Below, piece after piece: positions 1 through 10,631 of a DNA stretch of 64,000 nt. The DNA is from an uncultured Paracoccaceae bacterium (lineage in GTDB: Bacteria; Pseudomonadota; Alphaproteobacteria; Rhodobacterales; Rhodobacteraceae), in the NCBI GenBank assembly GCA_905182105.1, contig CAJJAR010000013.1, positions 48,508-112,507 on the forward strand, in the 5' to 3' direction. The notes under the pieces were generated by a model. The model ran no database searches. It was not told the DNA's origin and worked only from the letters and a program-made list of their open reading frames with translations. How positions within the stretch are numbered: the first letter of the stretch is position 1; every line of letters starts with the position of its first letter. The position numbers and the translations under genes were made by a program.

Positions 1-1
1 T

Positions 2-145
2 GCGCGATTGAACGATCCACTTGAGTTAGCAGCATGGTTTGCTTCGACGTTTGACGCTCAAGAGATGATCGTGATTGGAGCAGACCTGCCTGCGAATATC
101 CAAGTACGCTCACGGACTGTGGGTCCTGATCAAGCCGTGCTTTAA
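2..145 (+). CDS. folB: Partial upstream gene, probably dihydroneopterin aldolase (3' end)
   Basis: An open frame enters the window at base 2 and stops with TAA at 143-145. It encodes about 47 residues that include the stretches ELAAWFAS and MIVIGADLP. It ends 4 bp before the folP start, so the two genes are almost certainly co-transcribed. In Rhodobacteraceae the gene before folP is commonly a long FolB (dihydroneopterin aldolase of folate synthesis) with a C-terminal extension. The visible piece would be that extension, which carries no catalytic motif. The name therefore rests on position and a loose resemblance, not on a domain. Confidence 0.5.
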   Translation, partial: ARLNDPLELAAWFASTFDAQEMIVIGADLPANIQVRSRTVGPDQAVL

Positions 146-149
146 AACT

Positions 150-1166
150 ATGAAACGCTATATCCGCCCACTTGTTCAGATCGGTCCAGCACGCCCACAG
201 GATGCACATACGCTCGCCAGTGGCTGGTGCTGGTTCACACATGTTGAGGTCCTTTCGCGCACGGATAAAACAATCGTGCTATCTGCTTCAAATCTTGAGA
301 AAGAGGAACTTGAAGCCCTTACAGCTGTCCGTACTCCAATAGCAGACCTTTCTTTCGATGCTCCACGTTTGATGGGCATTCTGAATGTGACGCCTGACAG
401 TTTCTCAGATGGTGGCCGACACCAGACGCCTTATGATGCAGTCACAGAAGCTATAAAAATGGTCGCGACGGGTGCTGACCTAATTGATATCGGCGGCGAG
501 TCTACACGACCGGGTGCAGTAACCGTTACACCTGACGATGAAATAGTGAGGACAGTGCCAGCTATCAAAGCGATACGAGACGCAGGCGTTGTTACACCAA
601 TTTCAATTGATACCCGCAAGGCGAGCGTAGCGCATGCAGCGATCGCTGCTGGGGCTGATATCGTGAACGATGTTTCTGGATTCACTTATGATCCAGCCCT
701 TGCAGTATCGTGCTCTAAGACGGGGACGCCAGTTTGTGTGATGCATGCTCAGGGCGACCCTGCCACAATGCAAGACGAACCAACCTACAAAAATGTTTTG
801 CTTGATGTATATGACTTTTTAAAAACACAGATCGACTGCTTGAGTTCACTGGGAATTCCACGTCACTTGATAATCGCTGACCCAGGTGTTGGATTTGGAA
901 AAAATCAAACGCACAATCTTAAACTGTTAAATCGTATCAGCCTGTTTCACAGTCTTGGTGTTCCAATTTTGCTGGGCGCATCCCGTAAAAAATTTATAGG
1001 TATCATTGGAAATGAACCGATTGCGGATCGTCGTTCAGCTGGTTCTGTTGGCGTTGCCCTTGCTGCTATTGCGCAAGGTGTGCAATTAATACGTGCGCAT
1101 GATATCGCTGACCATAAGCAGGCTATTGCGTTATGGCAGGCCAGCGTGACGCAAGATTTGAACTAA
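150..1166 (+). CDS. folP: Dihydropteroate synthase
   Basis: FolP condenses 6-hydroxymethyl-7,8-dihydropterin diphosphate with p-aminobenzoate to give dihydropteroate in cytoplasmic folate synthesis. The TIM-barrel signatures are present: LMGILNVTPDSFSDGG, then IDIGGESTRPGA, and later DPGVGFGKN. About 95 residues precede the first signature, which is typical of the Rhodobacteraceae form. The start is set at ATG 150 (MKRYIRPLVQ), which matches the family N terminus and begins just after the upstream stop. An ATG-like start further upstream at 75 would overlap the preceding gene. glmM follows 19 bp downstream on the same strand, so folB-folP-glmM form one operon. Confidence 0.96.
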   Translation: MKRYIRPLVQIGPARPQDAHTLASGWCWFTHVEVLSRTDKTIVLSASNLEKEELEALTAVRTPIADLSFDAPRLMGILNVTPDSFSDGGRHQTPYDAVTEAIKMVATGADLIDIGGESTRPGAVTVTPDDEIVRTVPAIKAIRDAGVVTPISIDTRKASVAHAAIAAGADIVNDVSGFTYDPALAVSCSKTGTPVCVMHAQGDPATMQDEPTYKNVLLDVYDFLKTQIDCLSSLGIPRHLIIADPGVGFGKNQTHNLKLLNRISLFHSLGVPILLGASRKKFIGIIGNEPIADRRSAGSVGVALAAIAQGVQLIRAHDIADHKQAIALWQASVTQDLN

Positions 1167-1185
1167 ATTGAGTAAGAATTAAATA

Positions 1186-2529
1186 ATGACTAAGCTATTT
1201 GGAACCGACGGTGTGCGTGGCACAGCGAATATGTACCCTATGACTGCCGAAATGGCATTGCGTATTGGCGCGGCTGTTGGGCGTTATTTTGAACGTGAGG
1301 CTAAAGGTGTACACCGCGTTGTTATTGGCAAAGATACACGCCTCTCTGGATATATGTTTGAAAGCGCTTTGACTGCTGGTTTGACCAGTACAGGTATGAA
1401 TGTGCTTTTGCTTGGGCCAGTTCCGACACCTGCTGTTGGATTTCTAACACGCTCAATGCGTGCCGATCTTGGTGTGATGATTTCAGCGAGCCACAATCCT
1501 GCGATCGACAATGGTATTAAATTCTTTGGTCCAGACGGCTTCAAACTGTCGAATGCTGCAGAAACTGAGATCGAAGCGTTGGTGGCCAGTGGTGTTGAGT
1601 TTATCGAGCCTGAGCAGATCGGTCGCGCTAAACGCGTTGACGATGGCCGCTTCCGGTATATCGAACGTCTCAAGTCCTCTTTCCCACGACAGACCCGTCT
1701 TGATGGTTTGAAAATAGTTGTGGATTGCGCGAATGGTGCCGCACACAGGATCGCGCCAGAGGCATTGTGGGAACTAGGCGCTACCGTCATTCCTGTCGGT
1801 AACAATCCTAATGGTACAAATATCAACGAAGGTTGTGGATCGACGCACCCGCAGATGGCCGCAGAAACGGTTGTTGCCCACGGTGCTGATCTGGGTGTTT
1901 GCCTTGATGGGGATGCCGATCGCGTAATCCTTGTTGATGAGAATGGTAAAGTTGGTGACGGTGACCAGTTTATGGCCCTCTTGGCGTCTCGTTGGGCCAT
2001 AGAGGAGCGCCTAAAGGGAAATGCGCTGGTTGCAACCGTTATGTCCAACCTAGGGCTTGAGCGTTATCTCCAGGGGCAGGGCATTGGTTTTGAGCGCACT
2101 GCTGTTGGTGACCGCCACGTTGTTGAACGTATGCGCAGTGGTGGCTTTAATCTTGGCGGTGAGCAATCAGGCCATATCGTTATGACGGACCATGCCACAA
2201 CTGGTGATGGCCTTATGGCTGGGTTGCAATTTATGGCTGAGATGATCCGCAGTGGGAAGCCCGCAAGTGAATTGCTCAACTCATTTGAAGCGGTTCCTCA
2301 ATTGCTAAAGAACGTACGTTATAGCGCAGATCAAACGCCGCTGGATGATCCCAAAGTTATTGCAGCTATAGCGCAATCTGAATTGGACTTAGTCGGCAAT
2401 GGCCGTTTGCTAATTCGTAAGTCTGGTACTGAGCCTTTGGTTCGTGTGATGGCAGAGTCCGAGGACGAGGGCATTTTGAACCAAGCAGTCGACAGCATCG
2501 TTGCTGCTGTTGAAGATGCAGTTTCGTAA
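1186..2529 (+). CDS. glmM: Phosphoglucosamine mutase
   Basis: GlmM converts glucosamine-6-phosphate to glucosamine-1-phosphate, the step that feeds UDP-GlcNAc into peptidoglycan and lipopolysaccharide. The protein has 447 residues, the normal family length. The phospho-serine loop ISASHNP places the catalytic Ser at residue 102. The metal-binding loop LDGDADR lies near residue 240 and the phosphate-binding loop [10 protein letters not shown] near 410. It sits 19 bp after folP on the same strand, the common proteobacterial folP-glmM pair. A long hairpin just downstream separates it from the convergent EamA gene. Confidence 0.98.
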   Translation: MTKLFGTDGVRGTANMYPMTAEMALRIGAAVGRYFEREAKGVHRVVIGKDTRLSGYMFESALTAGLTSTGMNVLLLGPVPTPAVGFLTRSMRADLGVMISASHNPAIDNGIKFFGPDGFKLSNAAETEIEALVASGVEFIEPEQIGRAKRVDDGRFRYIERLKSSFPRQTRLDGLKIVVDCANGAAHRIAPEALWELGATVIPVGNNPNGTNINEGCGSTHPQMAAETVVAHGADLGVCLDGDADRVILVDENGKVGDGDQFMALLASRWAIEERLKGNALVATVMSNLGLERYLQGQGIGFERTAVGDRHVVERMRSGGFNLGGEQSGHIVMTDHATTGDGLMAGLQFMAEMIRSGKPASELLNSFEAVPQLLKNVRYSADQTPLDDPKVIAAIAQSELDLVGNGRLLIRKSGTEPLVRVMAESEDEGILNQAVDSIVAAVEDAVS

Positions 2530-2554
2530 TAGGAGCCGACTGGAATTGAATTAG

Positions 2555-2585
2555 CGTAAGCTGTTTATCTTCTAAACAGCTTACG
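2555..2585. terminator. Bidirectional hairpin terminator between glmM and the EamA gene
   Basis: Thirteen-base perfect arms (2555-2567 and 2573-2585, CGTAAGCTGTTTA and its complement) enclose a 5-base loop. The hairpin lies between the convergent glmM and EamA genes and overlaps the last codons of the EamA gene. There is no long T run on either side, so the efficiency is uncertain. Confidence 0.6.
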
Positions 2586-3482
2586 AAACGCACCGTATTG
2601 CGACAATCCAACGCCTGCCAAAATCAACACCATTGCCATGATCAATGATGTGGGTAGTGGTTCGCCCAAAAGCAAGGCACCTAACACGACGGACCAAACA
2701 GGCACTTGGTAGTTTGTGATAGACATGAAGACTGGCCCTGCAGAGCGGATAACCAGTGTACGCAAGAAGTTTGCAGCAGCCGTTGGAATTAAGCCCAAAA
2801 GCGCAATCACGATCATTGTCTTAGTGGATGGCATAGGCGGAAAGCCTTCCACAATCAGTGCAATTGGAATGACGATCGCGGCAGACATGATTAGCAGCAC
2901 GGTAGACAATCCGATGGTGTCAATCGCAGGCAAACGGCGCATCATTATGGAGTTGACCCCATAACACATGGCTGCAATCAAACAGGCAAGCCGTCCTGCG
3001 GTTTCCAAAGATGCGCCCGTACTTTCAAACGCTTTCGCACCCATCAGAATAACAACTCCACAAAATCCGATCGAAAAACCAAGTGATTTTCGCCATGTAA
3101 GGCGTTCACCTGGTACGAAAAAATGTGCTAATGGGAGGACCATTAACGCGATTGCAGCCATCGAAACACCAGCAAAGCCGCCCGTGACGTATTGCTGACC
3201 CCATGCCAATAACATGAAGGGAATTGCAGAGCTTAGAGCCCCCATAATCCACATGACCAACTTGGTTTTTTGTGTCGGCGGTTCTGCGAATAACGCCCCT
3301 CCGCGCGCTTGCCAAATTGCGTACATAAGTATCGAAGCAAATGCGATGCGGCCAGCTGCAAGCCAAAAGGGAGTGATACCCTCTAGTGCGATTTCTGTAA
3401 CAATGAAAGTGCCACCCCACGTGAAACCCAAAAGTACCACCATCATCCAGCTTCTTGCTGTGATTTCAGAGGTTTGTATCAT
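2565..3482 (-). CDS. EamA/DMT-family transporter
   Basis: This 305-residue protein is nearly all hydrophobic segments, consistent with the ten-helix fold of two EamA repeats (drug/metabolite transporter superfamily). The N-terminal GFTWGGTFIVTEIALEG stretch is typical. Such inner-membrane proteins mostly export amino acids or other metabolites, but the substrate cannot be read from the sequence. Its ATG overlaps the stop of the upstream racemase-like pseudogene by an ATGA junction, so the two were one transcriptional unit. Confidence 0.85.
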   Translation of the reverse strand: MIQTSEITARSWMMVVLLGFTWGGTFIVTEIALEGITPFWLAAGRIAFASILMYAIWQARGGALFAEPPTQKTKLVMWIMGALSSAIPFMLLAWGQQYVTGGFAGVSMAAIALMVLPLAHFFVPGERLTWRKSLGFSIGFCGVVILMGAKAFESTGASLETAGRLACLIAAMCYGVNSIMMRRLPAIDTIGLSTVLLIMSAAIVIPIALIVEGFPPMPSTKTMIVIALLGLIPTAAANFLRTLVIRSAGPVFMSITNYQVPVWSVVLGALLLGEPLPTSLIMAMVLILAGVGLSQYGAFRKLFRR

Positions 3483-4145
3483 GCTTTTAAATTTCCTGAC
3501 GAAGAGGCCGCGACGGCTAGGACTTTCTGAGTTGCTAACATCGGCGAGGACAAGGTGGGTACCCCTAGATCACCTAGGGTATTGGTGACGACACGCATAG
3601 AGGTTTGTGCCAAAACGATGCGATCGGGTGTGCCTTTATTAACAATGGACTGGCGAATTGTCTTGCTTATTTCGCTTGAGATAGTTGTCATATGTCCGGC
3701 TTCGAAATGTGGCCAAGCTGTGTCACATAGCATTAGTTCTATGGATATTGATGATCCAATTTTCTTTGCGGAGTTTTCCAGCAATGCCAAGGTGGCGTCA
3801 CGTGTGCTTTCAAGGCAAATAGTGACCATAATTTTTGTGCCTGTTTCTATTGCGTCTTCCATCATTGGACAGTCAATTCGGGCAGTGTTAGGGTGGGTTT
3901 GCGCAAAGCTATCGACCAGTGGGCCAAGGGTTGAGCAGGTGCAAAGCACTGCATCGGCGGTACTCAACTGTTCAAGTATTTCTGAGGTTTGGGTTGTGAT
4001 GCTCAACAAGCCATCAGTTTGTGCACTCGCAAGCAGTTCAGGGGCGACGTGATGGGTTTGTACGTTTTTGGGGTGCTATCTCATCGACCAGCGCTTCGAA
4101 GGTTTCAATGTGAACCTGAGCGGTGTGGAGGAATGCAATTTTTAT
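3479..4145 (-). pseudogene. Asp/Glu racemase-like protein, frameshifted and lacking a start codon
   Basis: The intact distal part (TTG-initiated from 4009, 176 residues) contains CTCSTLGPL and a conserved distal Cys region, as in the aspartate/glutamate/hydantoin racemase family. Upstream, another frame reads IAFLHTAQVHIETFEALVDE, then runs out of frame at a GGG run (4054-4056). Removing one base joins it as TNHHVAPELLASAQTDGLLSI. The expected first codon at 4145-4143 is ATA, where family members begin MKIAL. Two lesions, a frameshift and a lost start, make this a probable pseudogene. It was translationally coupled to the downstream EamA gene. Confidence 0.75.
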
Positions 4146-4240
4146 TTCGGGGTACCACGTTTTCTAAGCTGTCGGCTAAGGTAGATAGCTCATGGCAGAC
4201 AATGAATATAATAAAGTCTTTTTTTGACAAGTCCAAAGGA

Positions 4241-4268
4241 TGTGGGGTCGGATTATTCTGACCCCACA
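4241..4268 (-). terminator. Hairpin terminator after ilvC
   Basis: Nine-base perfect arms TGTGGGGTC (4241-4249) and GACCCCACA (4260-4268) enclose a 10-base loop, immediately downstream of the ilvC stop. The tail on the ilvC strand is only moderately T-rich. Confidence 0.55.
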
Positions 4269-4275
4269 AAAGTTT

Positions 4276-5382
<1,107 letters not shown>

Positions 5383-5421
5383 TCAAAATAATATTTATAA
5401 TTCTCTATTTGGCAGAAATTG

Positions 5422-5886
5422 ATGAAAATCATTCTTGACGATCTTGATCGAAGCATTCTTCGGCAATGGCAGACAGATCCTACGCTGTCACCTACGGAGC
5501 TTGCTGAACGCTGTGGTTTGACATTGGCCAAAGTCACGCGTCGTCAGGCGCGGTTGCAAGAGGCCGGGGTAGTCAAAGGTATTGAGGCTGTGATTGATTG
5601 GGCCGCGCTGGGGTATGCATTTGAAGTTTCATTGCGTGTGACTTTAGACAAAACGATTGATCGCGCCTTTGATGAGTTCATTGAGGCGGCGCGCGCTGTC
5701 CCTGAAGTGATTGAAATTCAGACATTCCTTGGCCGTGTTGACGTCCGCCTTTCAGTAATTGCACGGGATATGGCGCATTATCAACATATCTATAGGTCCA
5801 GTATCTTAACGTTGCCGCACATTGCAGACATCGAGGGATTGATGCGGGTAGCCGAGATTAAGTCTAATGAAAGCCTGCCGTTATGA
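5422..5886 (+). CDS. Lrp/AsnC family transcriptional regulator
   Basis: The protein has about 154 residues: an N-terminal helix-turn-helix (LDDLDRSILRQWQTDP, then SPTELAERCGLTLAKVTRR) followed by a RAM/AsnC ligand-binding domain. ATG 5422 is preferred over a TTG one codon upstream. It is divergent from ilvC and overlaps the next Lrp gene by ATGA. Local regulation of branched-chain amino acid genes or of the nearby EamA exporter is likely but inferred. Confidence 0.9.
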   Translation: MKIILDDLDRSILRQWQTDPTLSPTELAERCGLTLAKVTRRQARLQEAGVVKGIEAVIDWAALGYAFEVSLRVTLDKTIDRAFDEFIEAARAVPEVIEIQTFLGRVDVRLSVIARDMAHYQHIYRSSILTLPHIADIEGLMRVAEIKSNESLPL

Positions 5887-6338
5887 TTGAATTTGATGAC
5901 TTCGATCGTGCCTTGTTGCGTGAATTGCAACGTGATGCTAATCAAAGCGCAGGTGCATTAGGGCGTGAGATTGGGATGTCCCAACCTGCCACGTGGCGCC
6001 GTATTCGGCGATTGCAGGAGGCTGGCGCAATCAAAGGGCGGCGTTTACATCTGGATGCTGAGGCGCTGGGGTTCGGCGTGACAGTGTTCTTGGGCGTTAA
6101 GTTGGCGACCAAAGGGCGAGTGAGTCTGGACGATTTCGAGAGAGCGGTAAGTGCGATCCCTGAAATCCAAAAAGTCGAACACGTGTTGGGCTTCTACGAT
6201 TATCGCCTGCGGGTTGTTGCACGGGACTTGTCTGACTTCGAAAGAGTTTTGCGTCGACGTATCATGACCTTACCAGGTGCAGGTGAGGTGGAGGCCAATG
6301 TGTTGCTTAGTGAGGAACGTCGGCCCGGACCACTTTGA
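5883..6338 (+). CDS. Lrp/AsnC family transcriptional regulator (second of a pair)
   Basis: This 151-residue paralogue of the preceding gene has an HTH (FDDFDRALLRELQRDANQ, then GREIGMSQPATWRRIRRL) and an AsnC C-terminal domain. It starts in the ATGA overlap with the upstream gene, so the two are translationally coupled and could form hetero-oligomers. An EamA exporter starts 92 bp downstream on the same strand and is a plausible target, since Lrp proteins often control amino-acid exporters. Confidence 0.9.
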   Translation: MIEFDDFDRALLRELQRDANQSAGALGREIGMSQPATWRRIRRLQEAGAIKGRRLHLDAEALGFGVTVFLGVKLATKGRVSLDDFERAVSAIPEIQKVEHVLGFYDYRLRVVARDLSDFERVLRRRIMTLPGAGEVEANVLLSEERRPGPL

Positions 6339-6430
6339 AGTCATCCGCGCCGAGATAAACTTTTCGTTGATTACGTGTTAAGTTGGAAGTTGCCCTTGGC
6401 GCGCATAGCTACGGTGCATAGGATCAAAGT

Positions 6431-7279
6431 ATGAAGTTGCTTTTCCTTACAATGCTAACAATGTTCGCCTTCGCGTCCAATTCAGTCCTAAACCGTATGG
6501 CGCTTGATGGTGGGCACATTGATCCTTCAAGCTTTGCTGCTGTTCGGATTGTTGCGGGTGTGATTGCTTTGGTTGTAATTCTAGCAGTCCGTCACGAAAA
6601 GTTACCGCTATGGGAAAAGCCGCGCATATTGGGTGCTTTGTCCCTGGCGGCCTATATTATCGGTTTTTCGTTGGCTTACGCCAGTTTAGATGCAGGTTTA
6701 GGGGCGCTGATATTGTTTGGCGTCGTGCAAGTGACCTTGTTCATCTATGGAGCGATCCGTGGCACTGCGCCAACAAAACGTGAGCTCGTAGGAGCCAGCA
6801 TTGCCTTTCTTGGCCTATTGATTGCGCTTTGGCCGAGCGACGATAGTGCAGCAACTTTGGATGGTACCTTTCTAATGGTTGTCGCGGGCCTTGGTTGGGC
6901 TGCCTATACATTGGCAGGGCGAGGGGCACAAAACCCACTGGCGTCAACGGCTGCAAATTTCGTGTTGGCTATGCCGCTGCTCTTGCTTTTATTGATAGGT
7001 CAAACACTGAGCGTGAGTGTTATAGGTATCGCTTTAGCCATTTTGGCGGGGGCAATTACGTCCGGAATGGGCTATGCCTTGTGGTATTCAATTCTTCCAC
7101 AAATGGATCCCAGTACAGCGGCTGTTGTCCAGCTGAGTGTGCCCATCATCGCCATCGTTGCAGGCGCTGTTTTGTTAGGTGAAGTTATCAGCTTCCCAGT
7201 GATTATCGCTGCGGGATTTGTTGTGGTTGGTATTGGGCTAGCGGTTACGAAACAATCAGTTCAAGTGGATCGTAAATAA
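6431..7279 (+). CDS. EamA/DMT-family transporter
   Basis: A 282-residue integral membrane protein with two EamA repeats. It begins MKLLFLTMLTMFAFASNSVLNRMAL and has a second-repeat segment GLGWAAYTLAGRGAQNP. It lies directly after the two Lrp/AsnC genes, which suggests regulated amino-acid or metabolite export; the substrate is unknown. Its last 35 bp overlap the 3' end of the convergent NUDIX gene. Confidence 0.85.
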   Translation: MKLLFLTMLTMFAFASNSVLNRMALDGGHIDPSSFAAVRIVAGVIALVVILAVRHEKLPLWEKPRILGALSLAAYIIGFSLAYASLDAGLGALILFGVVQVTLFIYGAIRGTAPTKRELVGASIAFLGLLIALWPSDDSAATLDGTFLMVVAGLGWAAYTLAGRGAQNPLASTAANFVLAMPLLLLLLIGQTLSVSVIGIALAILAGAITSGMGYALWYSILPQMDPSTAAVVQLSVPIIAIVAGAVLLGEVISFPVIIAAGFVVVGIGLAVTKQSVQVDRK

Positions 7280-7700
7280 GTTTACAATTGGGATCAAAAG
7301 CCACACGTCCTAAACTGGACGGTTTGTGCATCGTTTTGGCCAATTCAGCCTCAGTCACCCAAACATGTCTGTTCACGACATTCTCTAGGTCTTTCCAGTC
7401 GTCCGCGATGTTTGTTTTTCCATTGAGTGTGCACTGAAAGAATACCTCGACTTGATGGTAGTCTTTTTCTGGCATGTGAAATTCGTTCACAAGGGCTGGT
7501 GCGCCAACTATTATGTCTAACCCAGTTTCTTCAAAAACCTCGCGTTTTAAGTTTTCTGGTAAGCTGGTTCCAATATTCACACCACCACCAGGTGTACACA
7601 TCAGCGGGCTTTTTTGCCCAGCCCATGCGTTGACCAAGAGCAATCTATCTTTGTGAATGATGATCGCGCGAACGGCGACACGCGGCTGCTTTTCTGACAT
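7245..7700 (-). CDS. NUDIX hydrolase
   Basis: A 151-residue NUDIX fold protein of the type that cleaves nucleoside diphosphates linked to another group. The NUDIX box reads GGGVNIGTSLPENLK then REVFEETGL. The metal-binding REVFEE core is intact, while the first box Glu is Thr. The substrate is unknown. The 3' end overlaps the end of the EamA gene on the other strand by 35 bp, a rare but credible convergent overlap. Confidence 0.85.
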   Translation of the reverse strand: MSEKQPRVAVRAIIIHKDRLLLVNAWAGQKSPLMCTPGGGVNIGTSLPENLKREVFEETGLDIIVGAPALVNEFHMPEKDYHQVEVFFQCTLNGKTNIADDWKDLENVVNRHVWVTEAELAKTMHKPSSLGRVAFDPNCKLIYDPLELIVS

Positions 7701-7773
7701 TTCTTAGGTTCCAGTGCGAATGAATGACGCACCACCATTCCATGTGAAGGTATGAAGGTCTATCTGCATCATT

Positions 7774-8544
7774 ATGCAACAAGTATTTGCCATTTTAATA
7801 GCATTGAACTGCGCCGGACCTGCGGCAGCCAATTGCGTCGTATTAATCCATGGGTTGGCGCGCACGGAATCCTCTTTTGCGCTGATGGAGACGGCTCTTG
7901 AAGCCGTCGGATATTCAGTGGTGCGCCCTGGTTATCCTTCAACCAAAGCAACTATTTCTGACTTGGCAGACGCCACCATTCCTGCGGCCGTTGCATCCTG
8001 TCCTGAAGGTCAAATTAACTTTGTGACTCACTCAATGGGAGGGATTTTGGTACGTGATTGGCTGAACCGAAATCGCCCCAAAAACCTTGGCCGTGTTGTT
8101 ATGTTGGCTCCACCTAACAAGGGCAGCGAAATTGTTGATGCGTTTTCAGGTCTGTTTATCTTCGATCAAATCAATGGACCTGCTGGGCTACAGTTAGGCA
8201 CAGGCAATGAAAGCCTGCCGCTGTCCTTACCCGCAGTCGACTATCCTGTTGGTGTAATTGCGGGTGATCAATCGCTTAACGTTTATTTTTCTAGGCTTTT
8301 GCCCGGTGCCGATGACGGCAAAGTTGCTGTGAGTTCAACTGTTGTTGCTGGCATGAAAGATCATATCATTCTGCCTGTGACTCACACATTTATGATGAAC
8401 AACCCAAGGGTTATTACTGAGACGATCCTGTTCCTAGAAACGAGTGCTTTTGATCCGTCCATTAGTTGGGCAGATGCATTGCTTGAGCGTTTGGGTTGCG
8501 AAGGATTTGACTGCCTAAAGGGCAATCCGAACGTAGAACGCTGA
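7774..8544 (+). CDS. Secreted alpha/beta-hydrolase (lipase-like)
   Basis: The 256-residue product begins with a signal peptide (MQQVFAILIALNCAGPAAA). The mature part opens with CVVLIHGLAR, the oxyanion-hole HG. The nucleophile elbow THSMGG puts the catalytic Ser near residue 87, and the Asp (PGADDGKV) and His (VTHTFMM) are in the expected order. This matches class 2-like bacterial lipases and esterases. It probably acts in the periplasm or outside the cell on esters or lipids; the actual substrate is not known. Confidence 0.85.
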   Translation: MQQVFAILIALNCAGPAAANCVVLIHGLARTESSFALMETALEAVGYSVVRPGYPSTKATISDLADATIPAAVASCPEGQINFVTHSMGGILVRDWLNRNRPKNLGRVVMLAPPNKGSEIVDAFSGLFIFDQINGPAGLQLGTGNESLPLSLPAVDYPVGVIAGDQSLNVYFSRLLPGADDGKVAVSSTVVAGMKDHIILPVTHTFMMNNPRVITETILFLETSAFDPSISWADALLERLGCEGFDCLKGNPNVER

Positions 8545-8585
8545 GGGCTGCTGCTTGCGGCGCACTAACCTAAAAACGTTACTCA

Positions 8586-9650
8586 TTATTTGATGCGATT
8601 AAAATGACCCATCTTGCGATCGGTTTTCACCTCTGCTTTGCCATATAGATGCAGCGCTGTATTTGGCTCAGCAGCAAGCGTAGGTACGCGGTCCATGTCG
8701 CGACCAATTAGATTTTCCATTACAACGTCAGAGTGACGTTTCCCATCGCCCAAGGTCCAACCTGCAATGGCGCGAATATGCTGTTCAAACTGATCAACTG
8801 CACAGCCATTTTGTGTCCAGTGGCCCGAATTATGTACGCGCGGTGCGATTTCGTTCACGATCAATCCGTTTTGGGTGACGAACAATTCGACACCTAAAAC
8901 GCCAACGTAATCCAGTGCATTCAAAATGTTTGCAGCGATTAGGATAGCATCTGTTCGCATGCTTGGAGATAGACGGGCAGGGATTGTTGTCGTATGCAAA
9001 ATACCATTGCGGTGTATGTTTTCGCCGGGATCATAGCATGCCACTTCGCCTGTAACACTACGTGCCGCAATGACTGATACTTCGTGCGTAAAGCTAACAA
9101 AGCCCTCTAACACTGCTCCGTTGCCGACCATGTCTTTGAACGCACTAGAAGCGTCGTCAGCCTTCATAATCCGCGCCTGGCCTTTCCCGTCATAGCCAAA
9201 CCGGCGCGTTTTTAGGATGGAGGGGGTACCAATGCTGTCCATTGCAGTTGCTAATGCTGAGTCATCGGGAATGTCAGCGAAAGGTGCGACGCTTAACCCA
9301 AGGCTTTGCAAGAAGTTCTTTTCGGTTAAGCGATCTTGCGAGATGCGCAAGGCTTCGCGACCTGGACGAATTGGGCGCAAAATTTCAAGTAAGTCGAGAG
9401 CGGAAGTCGGGACATTTTCGAACTCATAGGTGATTACATCGACATCAGCGGCAAAGGCATGCAAAGCATCAGCATCCTCATATGCAGCAGTCGTGACGCG
9501 ATCAGCAACTTCACCAGCAGGCGGGTTAGCCCCAGGTTCAAAGATATGGGTTTTGAATCCTAAGCGGCTTGCTGCGACACTTAGCATGCGGCCCAGTTGG
9601 CCACCGCCCAAAATTCCGATCGTTGAGCCGGTTGTCAGTGTATCAGTCAT
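8586..9650 (-). CDS. purK: N5-carboxyaminoimidazole ribonucleotide synthase
   Basis: PurK makes N5-CAIR from AIR, bicarbonate and ATP in purine synthesis. The N-terminal [12 protein letters not shown] and the ATP-grasp region ([25 protein letters not shown]) are diagnostic. ATG 9650 ([10 protein letters not shown]) gives 354 residues and overlaps the end of purE by 8 bp. An upstream ATG at 9686 would lie deeper in purE and adds an unlikely leader. purE and purK are translationally coupled in the usual order. Confidence 0.96.
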   Translation of the reverse strand: MTDTLTTGSTIGILGGGQLGRMLSVAASRLGFKTHIFEPGANPPAGEVADRVTTAAYEDADALHAFAADVDVITYEFENVPTSALDLLEILRPIRPGREALRISQDRLTEKNFLQSLGLSVAPFADIPDDSALATAMDSIGTPSILKTRRFGYDGKGQARIMKADDASSAFKDMVGNGAVLEGFVSFTHEVSVIAARSVTGEVACYDPGENIHRNGILHTTTIPARLSPSMRTDAILIAANILNALDYVGVLGVELFVTQNGLIVNEIAPRVHNSGHWTQNGCAVDQFEQHIRAIAGWTLGDGKRHSDVVMENLIGRDMDRVPTLAAEPNTALHLYGKAEVKTDRKMGHFNRIK

Positions 9651-10149
9651 CAGTGGGTACATCCGGAATTGAGGCGGACAAGTCATTGCGCCATGTGTCT
9701 AAACGGGTGGCCAGCTCGGGGTCCTGAAGGGCCAGAATACCAGCGGCCATTAACGCGGCATTGGTTGCACCCGCGCCGCCAATTGCCATAGTCGCAACGG
9801 GAAACCCACGTGGCATTTGTAGTATTGAATACAGGGAATCTACACCCGAGAGAGCCTTGGTTTGAACAGGTACACCAACAACAGGCACACGGGTTTTGGA
9901 GGCCATCATGCCTGGAAGATGCGCTGCACCGCCAGCACCAGCAATAATAACCTGCAATCCACGATCAACAGCGGTCTTGCCATACTCCCACAACCGATCA
10001 GGCGTGCGGTGAGCTGAAACGATCTTGGCCTCATAGGGGACGCCCAGTTGATCAAGAATATCAGCGGCTTCACGCATAGTTGGCCAATCTGATTGACTGC
10101 CCATGATAATGCCGACTTTGATTAGTGCAGTAGTTGAGTGCTGTGTCAT
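9643..10149 (-). CDS. purE: N5-carboxyaminoimidazole ribonucleotide mutase
   Basis: PurE rearranges N5-CAIR to CAIR. The class I signatures [19 protein letters not shown] and [11 protein letters not shown] are visible in a 168-residue protein of normal length. It is the first gene of the purE-purK pair and overlaps purK by 8 bp. Confidence 0.97.
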   Translation of the reverse strand: MTQHSTTALIKVGIIMGSQSDWPTMREAADILDQLGVPYEAKIVSAHRTPDRLWEYGKTAVDRGLQVIIAGAGGAAHLPGMMASKTRVPVVGVPVQTKALSGVDSLYSILQMPRGFPVATMAIGGAGATNAALMAAGILALQDPELATRLDTWRNDLSASIPDVPTDD

Positions 10150-10232
10150 GTTGATAAGCCTCTGTTTGGCGAAGCGGGGATTATAGCGGGATGGACGTTC
10201 GAGGCAACGCTGAGAGGCACAGCTAGCAAAAA

Positions 10233-10457
10233 TTAAGCGATAATATCTGGAGTTAGCCGATCTTCGATTACCGTAATCCGGTCTTTAAGCCATAGTTTTT
10301 GCTTTTTGAGGCGCCGTAGGGTCAATTGATCGCTAGTCCCGGCCTCAATCAATTTGCTGATCGCTTCATCCAATGCGCGATGGTCCGTACGAAACACTTC
10401 CAATTCAACGCGTAACACGTCGTCGGTTTTCATGGATATGTCTGATTGATCGTTCAT
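10233..10457 (-). CDS. DUF465 (YdcH-like) small coiled-coil protein
   Basis: A 74-residue charged helical protein whose core ([30 protein letters not shown]) fits the DUF465/YdcH family common in alphaproteobacteria. The function is unknown. A start eight codons later ([10 protein letters not shown]) is also possible. It is divergent from the Hsp20 gene. Confidence 0.75.
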   Translation of the reverse strand: MNDQSDISMKTDDVLRVELEVFRTDHRALDEAISKLIEAGTSDQLTLRRLKKQKLWLKDRITVIEDRLTPDIIA

Positions 10458-10535
10458 TGCGCTGATTCTAACTCGTATTTGAAGGTTTCAACATAAGGTG
10501 TTGAAAAGGCTACGCATAGGTATTTCATCAAAGGT

Positions 10536-10566
10536 CTTGTCGGACGGTTAATTCCTTCCCATATTA
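10536..10566 (+). promoter_or_regulatory. Possible heat-shock sigma (RpoH) promoter for hsp20
   Basis: CTTGTCG at 10536-10542 and CCCATATTA at 10558-10566 are separated by 15 bases, close to the RpoH pattern of CTTG-type -35 and CCCCATnTA-type -10. The -10 lies about 65 bp before the Hsp20 start. The match is partial and is supported mainly by the gene it precedes. Confidence 0.45.
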
Positions 10567-10631
10567 ATACAAGAAGGTTGCCAAGATTTGGGGCCTAAAT
10601 TGACTGTCGCTTAATTAGAAGGACGTGTCGC

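Noticed and set aside
3989..4261. 90-residue plus-strand frame near ilvC
   Set aside because: It is antisense to the racemase pseudogene and ilvC terminator and has no protein-like features.
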